The position numbers were made by a program, and so were the translations under genes. A stretch of DNA of 64,000 nucleotides, taken from positions 1,488,001 through 1,552,000 of the forward strand of contig CAXXTD010000001.1 in NCBI GenBank assembly GCA_963675615.2. The letters are read 5' to 3'. The notes beneath the pieces are model-generated. The model worked only from the letters and a program-made list of their open reading frames with translations. It made no database searches and was not told the DNA's origin. The stretch is from Desulforapulum sp963675615. GTDB lineage: Bacteria; Desulfobacterota; Desulfobacteria; Desulfobacterales; Desulfobacteraceae. Below, piece after piece: positions 1 through 8,172 of this stretch. Numbering within the stretch: position 1 is the first letter of the stretch; every line of letters starts with the position of its first letter.

Positions 1-119
1 CCGGCTCCATGGAAATGAACGTCCGCTGCGGCAGCATCATCGCCGCCACCTATGACCAGGTCATGGCGATTCTGGTGGAAAACGGGATAGACCCGTCTGT
101 TCCAAGGGATGAACCCTGA
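1..119 (+). CDS. C-terminal end of an unidentified protein, cut by the window edge
   Basis: An open frame runs in from the left edge (codons in phase with base 3) to a TGA at 117-119, giving about 38 residues ending NGIDPSVPRDEP. It contains one Cys in the stretch NVRCGSIIAATYDQV. The stop lies two bases before the start of the radical SAM gene, so the two are probably translationally coupled. In the comparable Desulfovibrio DVU_155x cluster this position holds small cysteine-containing proteins (C-GCAxxG-C-C type) or redox proteins. The fragment would fit the end of such a protein, but it is too short to assign. Confidence 0.5.
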   Translation, partial: GSMEMNVRCGSIIAATYDQVMAILVENGIDPSVPRDEP

Positions 120-121
120 CA

Positions 122-1495
122 ATGATCCCTGAACAACCCCGGGTAATTGCCCATACCCAGAGCCTCTGCCCCCATTGCCTGAAAAAAATCAAGGCCCAGC
201 GGGTAGAGCGGGGAGACTCGGTATTTCTGGTCAAGGTCTGCCCGGACCACGGCCCCATGGAAACCCTCATCTGGGAGGGAACACCGAAAATCCATCAGTG
301 GGTGAGGAACAAGACCCAGGCAGGTCCGGAACAACATGCGACCCACACACGCAGGGGATGCCCCTTTGACTGCGGCATCTGCCCCCAGCACCGCCAGCGC
401 ACCTGCACGACCCTGGTCGAGGTCACCCAGCGGTGCAACCTCAACTGCCCGGTCTGCTTTGCCGACAGCAGCGACCGTATTCCCGATCCCGATCTTGACG
501 AAATTCAGAGCTGGTTTCAACGGATAAAAGACCTGACCAACGCCCAGTGCAACATCCAGATCTCCGGCGGAGAGCCGACCGTCCGGGACGATCTTCCCGA
601 AATCATCCGCATGGGCAAATCCATGGGGTTTAATTTCATCCAGGTCAATACCAACGGGCTGCGCATTGCAGACGATGAATCTTTCCTGCAGGCGCTCAAG
701 CAGGCCGGACTCGACAGCCTCTTTCTCCAGTTTGACGGCATGGATGACAGGGTTCACCGGGCCCTCAGGGGCCGCCCCCTCCAGGCGGTCAAAGAACGGG
801 CCATTGCCCATTGCCAGGAGCACAACCTTGGCGTAGTCCTGGTGCCCACCCTGGTTCCCGGAATCAACGACGCCCAGGTGGGCGACATCATCCGCTTTGG
901 CCTGGACCGGTCTCCCCATGTCCGGGGGGTTCATTTCCAGCCCATCAGCTATTTTGGACGTTTTCCCGATCCCACTGAACCCAGGCCACGCATCACCCTG
1001 CCCCGGGTGATCCAGCATATTGAATCCCAGGCCGGACTGGACCCGTCCTGGTTTCGACCGCCGGGCTGAGAAAACGCCCTGTGCTCGTTCCACGGCAATC
1101 TGGTCATCATGCCCCATGGACAACTGATCCCCCTGACCCGCCACCGGCCGACATCCGCAGTTGAGGACGGCTGCAAAGGGGCATCGAGCACCATCGGTTT
1201 TATTGCCAGGCAATGGGCCTCTCCTTCGGCGAAGGAGCAGGCGTATCAACGGGGGATCTCCCCTGGGTTTATGGAAAACAACCCCATGGATCTTGGCATT
1301 TTTTTGAGCCGGTTGAAAACCCACATGTTTTCAATCTCGTGCATGGTGTTCCAGGATAGCTGGAACCTGGATCTTGAGCGGGTGCAGGATTGCTGCATCC
1401 ATGTATTTTCACCCGACGGCCGCCTGATCCCCTTTTGCATGTACAACCTCACCGACGTCAATGGCAGGAGCATTTATCGAAACAATGGGCGTTGA
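122..1495 (+). CDS. Radical SAM selenoprotein, TrsS-like, with in-frame UGA read as selenocysteine
   Basis: A 457-residue radical SAM protein if the TGA at 1067-1069 is read as selenocysteine at residue 316. The N-terminal part has CPHC at 16-19, CPFDCGIC near 80-87 and the radical SAM cluster motif CNLNCPVC with Cys 105, 109 and 112. After the TGA the same frame stays open for 142 codons and carries ENALCSFHG, a DCCIHVFSPDGRLIPFC segment and a final TGA. Both halves read as one continuous family member, which argues against a true stop. From memory, NCBI names such proteins radical SAM (seleno)protein TrsS, with Sec or Cys at this position. The gene sits with CoA-ligase-like, XdhC and NTP-transferase genes, as in the Desulfovibrio DVU_1551-1559 region that includes the aldehyde oxidoreductase mop. 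It is therefore probably a maturation factor for a molybdenum or selenium hydroxylase; the reaction is unknown. The ATG at 122 has only a weak ribosome site. Confidence 0.85.
1067..1096 (+). promoter_or_regulatory. Sec UGA codon and candidate bacterial SECIS hairpin
   Basis: Directly after the in-frame TGA (1067-1069), bases 1076-1096 can fold with GCC pairing GGC and GUG pairing CAC. This leaves a two-base CU bulge and an apical loop CUCGUUC containing GU. Bacterial SECIS elements bound by SelB lie immediately 3' of the UGA, with a small loop holding G and U, so position and shape fit. The fold was drawn by hand and no energy was computed. Confidence 0.5.
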
Positions 1496-2855
1496 TATCA
1501 CCCCCCTGGACCACTGGATCTTCCAAAGGACGGCCGTCCGGCAACCGGGACAATCTGGCCCTGTGTCGTCCCGGGATCTTGCGGCCTATCAGCTCGACAT
1601 GGTGAAAAAGACCCTGGTTCTGGCCAGGAAAAACAGTCCCTTTTACCGGCACCATTTAAAGGGGATCCACCTGGAGGCCCTCCAATCCATTCAAGACATC
1701 CAACATCTGCCCTTCGTCTTTCCCCGGGATCTGGCAGACCACGGCCTGCAGATGCTGTGCGTCTCCCAGGGAGAGATTGCACGGGTGACCACCCTTCAGA
1801 CCTCGGGCACCACGGCCCCTCCCAAACGCATTTTTTTTACGCGTCAGGACATGGACGCCACGGCCGATTTCTTTCGCTGTGGCATGGCCACCCTTGTCAA
1901 CCCGGGTCAACGGGTGATGGTGCTCATGCCCGGCCCCGGGTTCGGGTCTGTTGGCGAACGGGTAAAAACGGGGCTTGACCGGATGGGGTGTGCCACCATT
2001 GTCAACGGGTTTGTGGATGACCCGGCCAGGGTGATTGAAAAAATTGAAACCCTCGGAGTGGACGCCATCATCGGCCTGCCGGTCCAGGTGCTCAGCCTGG
2101 CCCGATCCTGGCTGGTCCGGTCCCGGGGGCGGACCCGTTCCGGCAACAGGATTAAAAGCGTGCTTTTAACCGGGGATCATGTGCCCCTGTCCATCATCCG
2201 GGCCATAAAACAGATCTGGCACTGTCCTGTTTTCATCCATTATGGCATGACCGAGACCGGGCTTGGCGGCGGGGTGGAATGCTGTGCCCAACACGGATGT
2301 CACCTGCGGGAAGCGGACCTGGTGTACGAAATCGTTAATAACAACGGCCGGCCCCTGCCATTGGGTCAGGAGGGAGAGATCACCGTCACCACCCTCACAC
2401 GAAGGGGGATGCCCCTGATCCGGTACCGCACCGGGGACCGGGCCCGTTTTCTCAAAGACCCCTGCCCCTGCGGATCACACCTCAAGCGCCTGGACCGGGT
2501 CAGGGGAAGAAGCGTGGTCCGGATTGGCAGCCAGAAAATCCGTCTGGACGAGATGGACGAGGCCATTTTCAGCCTGGACACCCTGGTGGATTTTACGGCC
2601 ACCCTGAAGGAAACAAGGAATGGGGCAGCCCGGATCCACCTGCTGAATGTGGCGTTCTGGTCGATCCCGGGACCTGGTCGGGGCCTGGAACAGAAAATCG
2701 AGCAGGCCCTCTACGGCGTTCCTGCCATCAAGCATCTTGTGGATCAGGGTGAGTTAAGGATCAACCCCATCCTGGCTTCCACTGCAAAACGTTTTTCACC
2801 CCCCATGAAACGAAGACTAAACAGAGAAAGGATAAAGAGAGAAAAAAATGTCTGA
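1485..2855 (+). CDS. AMP-dependent CoA ligase-like protein (DVU_1553 type)
   Basis: A member of the phenylacetate-CoA ligase-like branch of the ANL adenylating superfamily. It has the phosphate-binding loop TSGTTAPPKR near residue 106, HYGMTETGLGGGVEC in the adenylation core, YRTGDRARF followed by CPCGSHLKRLDRVRGR (a Cys pair typical of PaaK-like enzymes), and a C-terminal swivel domain. I chose ATG 1485 because relatives begin with TPLDxW just after the start; ATG 1461, eight codons earlier, is the alternative. The start overlaps the end of the radical SAM frame and the stop overlaps xdhC, so the cluster is tightly coupled. The acyl substrate is unknown. Given the neighbours it probably works in cofactor or enzyme maturation rather than in aromatic degradation. 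Confidence 0.85.
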   Translation: MGVDITPLDHWIFQRTAVRQPGQSGPVSSRDLAAYQLDMVKKTLVLARKNSPFYRHHLKGIHLEALQSIQDIQHLPFVFPRDLADHGLQMLCVSQGEIARVTTLQTSGTTAPPKRIFFTRQDMDATADFFRCGMATLVNPGQRVMVLMPGPGFGSVGERVKTGLDRMGCATIVNGFVDDPARVIEKIETLGVDAIIGLPVQVLSLARSWLVRSRGRTRSGNRIKSVLLTGDHVPLSIIRAIKQIWHCPVFIHYGMTETGLGGGVECCAQHGCHLREADLVYEIVNNNGRPLPLGQEGEITVTTLTRRGMPLIRYRTGDRARFLKDPCPCGSHLKRLDRVRGRSVVRIGSQKIRLDEMDEAIFSLDTLVDFTATLKETRNGAARIHLLNVAFWSIPGPGRGLEQKIEQALYGVPAIKHLVDQGELRINPILASTAKRFSPPMKRRLNRERIKREKNV

Positions 2856-3891
2856 AAACCATAAGGCAGTCTGGGAAAGTTTAAACCAGGGCAACGGTGT
2901 TGTCATGGCCACCATATTGAGCAAACAGGGATCGGCACCCCGGTCTGCCGGAACAAAAATGATCGTCCACGGGGACGGTCGCATCAGCGGCACCATTGGC
3001 GGCGGGTGGATCGAAGCAAGGGTACAGGAACTTGCCAGGGAGTTGTTCAAGACCCGGACAGGGGCATTGATCCAGGAGTTCACCCTGGATGCCAGGGCCT
3101 ATGCAGACATGGACATGGTCTGCGGCGGTGACATCACCCTGCTCCTGGAATACCTGGCGGCATCAGCCCAGAACCTTGAATTTTTCCAGAAACGCCTGGA
3201 CCTTGCAACCGAAAATCACAACGACTTCATGGTAAGCCGGCTGAATAACCAACCCGATGGAAGCTATACCGTGGATCGTTTCCTCGTCTCAGGCCGGGAT
3301 CAGATCGGGCCTTATCCACTCGATGAAAAAATCATGACCCGGCTGTCGGACCATGCAGAGATGATGCGATCCCCCGGCCTGGTCCACCTTGACGAGGGGA
3401 CCTTTTTCATCGAGCCCGCCCGGTTCAACGGCGTCCTCTACATCCTCGGGGCAGGCCACCTTGCCATGGAAACGGCCCGTCTGGCTGCCCGCACAGGGTT
3501 TAAACCCATTGTCATGGACGATAGACAAGCGTTTGCCAATCAAGACCGGTTCCCCATGGCAGAAACCCATGTTCTTGACAATTTTGACCGCTGCTTTGAC
3601 CGGTTCACCATTGGAGCGGGCAGCTACATTGTCATCATGACCCGGGGCCATCTCTACGACCGGACCCTCCTTGAACAGGCCCTTGAAACCCGGGCCACCT
3701 ATATCGGCATGATCGGCAGCAGATCCAAGCGAAGGGCCATCTACGACTACCTGTTAGGCCAGGGCGTGCCCCAGTCACGGCTGGACACGGTCCACGCTCC
3801 CATCGGCCTTGCCATCAACGCCCAGACCCCACAGGAGATCGCCGTGAGCATTGTTGCAGAACTGATCCAGGAAAGGTTCAACGCCATATGA
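2848..3891 (+). CDS. XdhC family molybdenum hydroxylase maturation factor
   Basis: A 347-residue XdhC/CoxI-family protein. The N-terminal domain has GSAPRSAGTKMIV and GTIGGGWIEARV. The C-terminal Rossmann domain has YILGAGHLAMETARLAA, TRGHLYDRTLLEQAL and MIGSRSKRRAIYDYL. XdhC proteins bind the molybdenum cofactor, help its sulfuration and insert it into xanthine dehydrogenase or aldehyde oxidoreductase type enzymes. The start ATG overlaps the CoA-ligase stop by eight bases, and the stop overlaps the NTP-transferase start in an ATGA arrangement, so all are in one operon. The target hydroxylase is not in the window and would be expected to the left. Confidence 0.92.
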   Translation: MSENHKAVWESLNQGNGVVMATILSKQGSAPRSAGTKMIVHGDGRISGTIGGGWIEARVQELARELFKTRTGALIQEFTLDARAYADMDMVCGGDITLLLEYLAASAQNLEFFQKRLDLATENHNDFMVSRLNNQPDGSYTVDRFLVSGRDQIGPYPLDEKIMTRLSDHAEMMRSPGLVHLDEGTFFIEPARFNGVLYILGAGHLAMETARLAARTGFKPIVMDDRQAFANQDRFPMAETHVLDNFDRCFDRFTIGAGSYIVIMTRGHLYDRTLLEQALETRATYIGMIGSRSKRRAIYDYLLGQGVPQSRLDTVHAPIGLAINAQTPQEIAVSIVAELIQERFNAI

Positions 3892-4499
3892 AATTTTCAG
3901 CCCTGATTCTGGCCGCAGGCTTTTCATCCCGCATGGGCAGGTTCAAACCCCTCCTGCCCCTTGGAACGACCCCGGTTCTGCAGCGGGTGATATCGACATT
4001 CCAGTCGGCCGGGGTGGACGACATCCGGGTGGTCACCGGCCACAGGGCAGGCGAAATCGAATCGGTGGCAACGGCCATGGGGGTAAAAACAGTGTTCAAT
4101 TCCGATTATGACAGGGGGATGTTTTCGTCGGTAACAGCAGGCGTCCGATCACTTGCCCCGGACAGCTCCGCTTTTTTCGTCATGCCCGTGGACATTCCCC
4201 TGGTCGTTCCAGACACCGTCAAGGCACTGATTGCCCTCTGGCAGGAGAAACAACCCGCCGTTGTCTATCCCGTGTTTAAGGGGCACCGGGGGCACCCGCC
4301 CCTGGTCTCCATGGCCACCAGGGACCATATCCTCAACTGGCCGGGTCGCCAGGGATTAAGGGGCGCCCTTGAAGAGCTTGAAAACCTTGCCGTTGAAATC
4401 AAAACAGACGACCGGTACATCCTCATGGACATGGACCGGCCCGTAGATTACGAACGGATACTGCACCAGGCCCTGGGTCTGGACCGTCCAGCCCGCTGA
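3888..4499 (+). CDS. MobA-like NTP transferase (DVU_1551 type)
   Basis: A 203-residue nucleotidyltransferase with the signature LILAAGFSSRMGRFKPLLP at residues 6-24, VTGHRAGEIE, and FFVMPVDIPLV carrying the metal-binding Asp. This is the MobA/MocA fold, whose members transfer CMP or GMP to molybdopterin. Beside XdhC the likely role is making molybdopterin cytosine dinucleotide for a molybdenum hydroxylase, although the specificity cannot be read from sequence. It overlaps xdhC by four bases. Its last 77 bases overlap the 3' end of the histidine phosphatase on the opposite strand. Confidence 0.88.
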   Translation: MKFSALILAAGFSSRMGRFKPLLPLGTTPVLQRVISTFQSAGVDDIRVVTGHRAGEIESVATAMGVKTVFNSDYDRGMFSSVTAGVRSLAPDSSAFFVMPVDIPLVVPDTVKALIALWQEKQPAVVYPVFKGHRGHPPLVSMATRDHILNWPGRQGLRGALEELENLAVEIKTDDRYILMDMDRPVDYERILHQALGLDRPAR

Positions 4500-5034
4500 T
4501 GATGTTCAGGCACCCATAGGCCTGATCAATGGTAAACAGATCCCCAGGGTCTTTGCCCAGGAGATGGCACAGGATCATCCGGTTGACCCCGGCATGGGCC
4601 ACGATCAGGCTGTTGCCGCTGTCATGGTGGACCAGGTTCTGGAACGCGGGCACCACCCGGTCAAAGAGATCGGCAAAGGATTCCCCCCCGGGGGGCCGGT
4701 AGTGGACCAGATCGTTGCCCCTGGCCGCCCAGGCCCGGGGGTAAAGGGCCTTGACCTGTGCAAAGGGCTGCCCATCCCACGCTCCAAGGTCGATCTCCCT
4801 TAATTCATGGACCCGGATGATTCCATCGTCAGCCAGGCCGGTCACAATCCGGGCGGTATCAATACACCGCGACAGGGGACTTGAAAAAACCCGGTCAAGT
4901 TTGATCCCATTAAAATACCCCTGCCAGAACCGGGCCTGGTCGCCCCCTTTGGGGCTGAGCCCCACGTCAGTCTGCCCGATAAATCGCCGGGTTTCACTGC
5001 CTTTAATTTCACCGTGTCTGAGCAGATAGATCAT
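4423..5034 (-). CDS. Histidine phosphatase family protein
   Basis: A 203-residue phosphoglycerate-mutase-like protein starting MIYLLRHGE, with the catalytic RHG at residues 6-8 and a second His in SLIVAHAGVNRM. I chose ATG 5034 because it places RHG at the usual position and its ATGA overlaps the stop of the HD-domain gene. Upstream in-frame starts would add about 21 residues without family similarity. CobC, the alpha-ribazole phosphatase, belongs to this superfamily, but nothing here fixes the substrate. The gene is the last of a minus-strand run nqrABCDEF-HD-phosphatase, and its 3' end overlaps the NTP-transferase gene. Confidence 0.88.
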   Translation of the reverse strand: MIYLLRHGEIKGSETRRFIGQTDVGLSPKGGDQARFWQGYFNGIKLDRVFSSPLSRCIDTARIVTGLADDGIIRVHELREIDLGAWDGQPFAQVKALYPRAWAARGNDLVHYRPPGGESFADLFDRVVPAFQNLVHHDSGNSLIVAHAGVNRMILCHLLGKDPGDLFTIDQAYGCLNIISGLDGPDPGPGAVSVRNLRAGPCP

Positions 5035-5555
5035 CGGGCAAGGGCCGCCATGATGTCCCGGTTTAAGCATCGGGAAAGCTTTGCCCGGATGGTGCAAACG
5101 GTCTCAAGCCTGCGCCCTATGGCCGCAACTGCCCCGGGATCATGGCTGAAGCGGGCCAATTTTTCGTTGAATCGGCCTTCAACATCCAGGCAGCGTCGAT
5201 CATGGACGGTAAGCTTGTCGGCAAAATAAACAATCTCCGGTTCAGTGGGGGGATCCTCTGGAACGCTGGTTAAGTCCATGTGAACGGCGACAATGTCGGC
5301 AACCTCAAAAAAACCAAGGTCCCTGATCATTCTGGCACCCCTGGCGGCATGGTCCGGCTGTTTTCTTGCAATGTCATGGACCAGGGCACCGGCACGCACA
5401 AGATCAGCATTCAGCCGGCAGGGCGACTGCTCGAGCAGAGCACAGATCCGGACGGCTGTCCGGGCAACCTGAACACAGTGGCCGACGATCTTTTCATCTG
5501 TATAAGGGCTGTTTTCAAGCAGTGCCATGCATTCTGAACATTCCGGGATCTTCAT
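5031..5555 (-). CDS. HD domain protein, putative metal-dependent phosphohydrolase
   Basis: A 174-residue protein with His 26 in IVGHCVQVAR and the HD pair at residues 60-61 in GALVHDIARKQPDHA, followed by ADIVAVHMDL and YFADKLTVHD. This is the usual order of metal ligands in small HD hydrolases. The N terminus has CSEC at residues 6-9. It starts 11 bases after nqrF and its stop overlaps the histidine phosphatase start, so it is most likely on the nqr transcript. The substrate is unknown. Such proteins often cleave nucleotides, and the neighbouring phosphatase could act on the same pathway. Confidence 0.85.
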   Translation of the reverse strand: MKIPECSECMALLENSPYTDEKIVGHCVQVARTAVRICALLEQSPCRLNADLVRAGALVHDIARKQPDHAARGARMIRDLGFFEVADIVAVHMDLTSVPEDPPTEPEIVYFADKLTVHDRRCLDVEGRFNEKLARFSHDPGAVAAIGRRLETVCTIRAKLSRCLNRDIMAALAR

Positions 5556-5566
5556 CCTGCCAGCGG

Positions 5567-6778
5567 CTAGAACTTATCGTAAAAAATCATCTCATCCTCT
5601 ACACCAAAATCGTAGAGGGCCTGGATGATGGCATCGATCATGGGCGGCGGGCCGCAAAGGTAGTATTCAATCTCGGTGGGGTCTTCATGGGTTGACAGGT
5701 AGTCGTCACAGAGAAAGTTGTGGATAAACCCCGTGGGACCGGTCCAGTTGTCCTCGGGATCGGGGCTGGAAAGGGCAATGTGGTAGGTGAAATTTTCATG
5801 GCGCTGTTCAAGGTCTTTAAAAGTCTCGTCGTAGAACATCTCTTTTTTGGACCTTGCCCCGTACCAGAACGAGATCCTGCGCTGGGTGTGAATGCCCTCA
5901 AGCTGCTGGAGAATATGGCTTCGAAGGGGTGCCATGCCGGCACCTCCGCCGATAAAACACATCTCATTGTCGGTCTGCTTTGCCATGAAATCCCCGTAGG
6001 GGCCGCTCACCTGGACCGTATCTCCGGGCTTGAGGCTGAACACGTAGGACGATCCAAATCCCGGGGGAATGCCCTGGGTGCCCGGCGGCGGGGTGGCAAT
6101 CCGGACGTTCATCATGATGGTCTGATTGTCATAGGGAGGGTTGGCCAGGGAATAGGCCCTGAAACCCGGCTTGATTCCCTTTGCCCTGAGCTCCATGAGG
6201 TTGTATTTTTTCCATTCACTCACATATTTGCTTTCAATGTTAAACTCTTTGAAATTCAAATCATACTCGGGCACGTCGATCTGGAAATAGGCCCCGGCCT
6301 TGAAATCAATGGGGGTTTCCGGCTTGAGCACCAGTTCCTTGATAAAGGTAGCCACATTGTGGTTTGAAACCACGGTGGCATTGACCTTTTTAATGCCGAA
6401 GATCGATTCGGGCAGCCGGATTTCAAGATCGTTCTTGACCTTGAGCTGGCAGGAGAGGCGTTTGCCTGCAAGCTTTTCTTTGCGGCTCAAATGGCCGAAC
6501 TCGGTGGGCAGGATGCTGCCGCCGCCCTTGACCACCTCGCATTTGCACATGCCGCAGGAGCCGGAACCGCCGCAGGCCGAGGGCAGAAAAATCTCCTGAC
6601 TGGAAAGGGCCGACAACAGGGTGGGAGTCCCGGCAACCTTTATTGGATTCTCACCGTCGTTGTTGATGACAATATCGTGCTCGCCCTTGACTGTCACCTT
6701 GGCTTCCACAAAGAGCAACACCATGACAAGGGCCAGGATGACGCCCGAGAAGACCAGTATGCTGATGAGGTAGATCAA
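5567..6778 (-). CDS. nqrF: Na+-translocating NADH:quinone reductase subunit F
   Basis: The NADH-oxidising subunit of the Na+ pump, 403 residues. An N-terminal membrane helix (about 4-24) precedes a 2Fe-2S domain with Cys 69, 75, 78 and 110, an FAD domain with RAYSLANPPYD, and a NAD domain with FIGGGAGMAPLRSH. The start is a TTG: AAGGAG lies seven bases upstream and the resulting MIYLISILVF matches family N termini. It is the last nqr gene, 110 bases after nqrE. All ligand and flavin motifs are present, so it should be functional. Electrons pass from NADH through FAD and 2Fe-2S to the NqrB/NqrC flavins. Confidence 0.96.
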   Translation of the reverse strand: MIYLISILVFSGVILALVMVLLFVEAKVTVKGEHDIVINNDGENPIKVAGTPTLLSALSSQEIFLPSACGGSGSCGMCKCEVVKGGGSILPTEFGHLSRKEKLAGKRLSCQLKVKNDLEIRLPESIFGIKKVNATVVSNHNVATFIKELVLKPETPIDFKAGAYFQIDVPEYDLNFKEFNIESKYVSEWKKYNLMELRAKGIKPGFRAYSLANPPYDNQTIMMNVRIATPPPGTQGIPPGFGSSYVFSLKPGDTVQVSGPYGDFMAKQTDNEMCFIGGGAGMAPLRSHILQQLEGIHTQRRISFWYGARSKKEMFYDETFKDLEQRHENFTYHIALSSPDPEDNWTGPTGFIHNFLCDDYLSTHEDPTEIEYYLCGPPPMIDAIIQALYDFGVEDEMIFYDKF

Positions 6779-6888
6779 TTGCTGTCTCCTTGATTTTTTA
6801 AGAAAAACTCCGGCCGACGCTGTGCCGTCAGTGAAGTTTCATGGTTCGCGGCGGGCAAACGCCCATACCGCCCTACGGCCGTGCCAGT

Positions 6889-7497
6889 TTACAGGGTAAT
6901 GCCCGAAAACATCATAAAGGTCATGGCCATGAGCCCTGCAACGATCATGGTGATGCCGAATCCCTGGAGCCCCGCCGGAACATCAGCATACTGGATCTTC
7001 CGTCTGATGGCAGCCATGGAGACAATGGCAAGCATCCAGCCCGTGCCCGAGCCTGCGCCAAAAACCATGGATTCCACCAGGGTGTAGTTCCGCTCCACCA
7101 TGAACAGTGAGGTGCCCAGAATGGCGCAGTTCACGGCAATCAGGGGCAGAAAAACCCCCAGGGCCGCATAGAGCAGTGGCGAATACTTGTCGATCACCAT
7201 CTCAAGGGCCTGGACAATGGCGGCAATGACCGCAATAAAGGTGATGTACTTTAAGAAACTCAGGTCCACATTGGGTAATCCTGCCCAGGCCAGGGCCCCG
7301 GGTGCCAGCAGGCCGTGGTAGACCACCCAGTTGACAGGGCTTGTAACGGTGAGGACAAAGATCACGGCAAATCCCAGGCCCGTTGCCGTTTCAATGTTTT
7401 TGGATACGGCAATAAACGAGCACATGCCCAGAAAATAGGCCAGCAGGATGTTTCCAATAAAAACCGAATTGATAAAAAGACTGAACAGGTCACCCAT
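6889..7497 (-). CDS. nqrE: Na+-translocating NADH:quinone reductase subunit E
   Basis: A 202-residue polytopic membrane subunit with about six helices, beginning MGDLFSLFINSVFIGNILLA. NqrE and NqrD form an inverted-topology pair that carries an iron centre in the membrane. AAGGAG lies just before the ATG, and the gene starts three bases after nqrD ends. Paralogous RnfA has the same fold, but the order A-B-C-D-E-F and the NADH-type NqrF settle the assignment to Nqr. Confidence 0.95.
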   Translation of the reverse strand: MGDLFSLFINSVFIGNILLAYFLGMCSFIAVSKNIETATGLGFAVIFVLTVTSPVNWVVYHGLLAPGALAWAGLPNVDLSFLKYITFIAVIAAIVQALEMVIDKYSPLLYAALGVFLPLIAVNCAILGTSLFMVERNYTLVESMVFGAGSGTGWMLAIVSMAAIRRKIQYADVPAGLQGFGITMIVAGLMAMTFMMFSGITL

Positions 7498-7500
7498 TGC

Positions 7501-8139
7501 CTACTCCTTTCTGTTTTCATGGGAGATGCCCGGCAGGCTGTTTTTCAGCCAGACCAGCAGCCCGATGATGAAAAAAGCCCCCGGTGCCAGCACCATGAGC
7601 CCCATGTTCTGGTACCCGGCATCGATCATGAACCCGGGAACGACTGGAATACCGAAAATGTTACCCGATCCCAGCAGTTCCCTGACAAAGGCCACGGTCA
7701 CCAGGATGAGCCCGTACCCCATGCCGTTGGCAATGCCGTCCACAAACGAGTCCACCGGGGTGTTGGCAAGGGCAAAGGCCTCTGCCCGGCCGAGGACAAT
7801 GCAGTTGGTGATGATCAGCCCCACAAAGATCGACAGCTGCTTTGAGGTGTCGTAGAAAAAGGCCTTGAGCACCTCGTCCGTGACAATGACCAGGGAGGCG
7901 ATGATGGCAAGCTCCACAATGATCCGGATATTTGACGGGATCTGCTTGCGCAGCAGGGAAATGATGAAACTCGAACAGGCCGTGACAACGGTGAGGGCAA
8001 CGGCCATGACAAGGGCCGTTGACATTTTCACGGTAACGGCAAGGGCCGAACAGATGCCGAGCACCTGGAAGGCCACAGGGTTCTCCCGCCAGATGCCCCG
8101 GACCATTATGTCCAGTCGGTTTGCTTTATCTTTTGCCAT
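7501..8139 (-). CDS. nqrD: Na+-translocating NADH:quinone reductase subunit D
   Basis: A 212-residue membrane subunit with six predicted helices, including IIVELAIIASLVIVTDEVLK and IFVGLIITNCIVLGRAEAFA. NqrD-type proteins share the conserved NCIVLGRAEAFA stretch with RnfE, and its Cys helps bind the intramembrane iron centre. It lies 33 bases after nqrC and three bases before nqrE. Confidence 0.95.
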   Translation of the reverse strand: MAKDKANRLDIMVRGIWRENPVAFQVLGICSALAVTVKMSTALVMAVALTVVTACSSFIISLLRKQIPSNIRIIVELAIIASLVIVTDEVLKAFFYDTSKQLSIFVGLIITNCIVLGRAEAFALANTPVDSFVDGIANGMGYGLILVTVAFVRELLGSGNIFGIPVVPGFMIDAGYQNMGLMVLAPGAFFIIGLLVWLKNSLPGISHENRKE

Positions 8140-8172
8140 GGGAATCCTTTTATCCTTAAATGGGTGTTATCC

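Noticed and set aside
122..1069. Reading the radical SAM protein as ending at TGA 1067
   Set aside because: The same frame continues with conserved-looking C-terminal cysteines for 142 codons, so the TGA is better explained as selenocysteine.
50..1324. 424-residue open frame on the minus strand across the radical SAM gene
   Set aside because: It is antisense to a gene with clear radical SAM motifs, has no family resemblance, and such shadows are common in high-G+C coding DNA.
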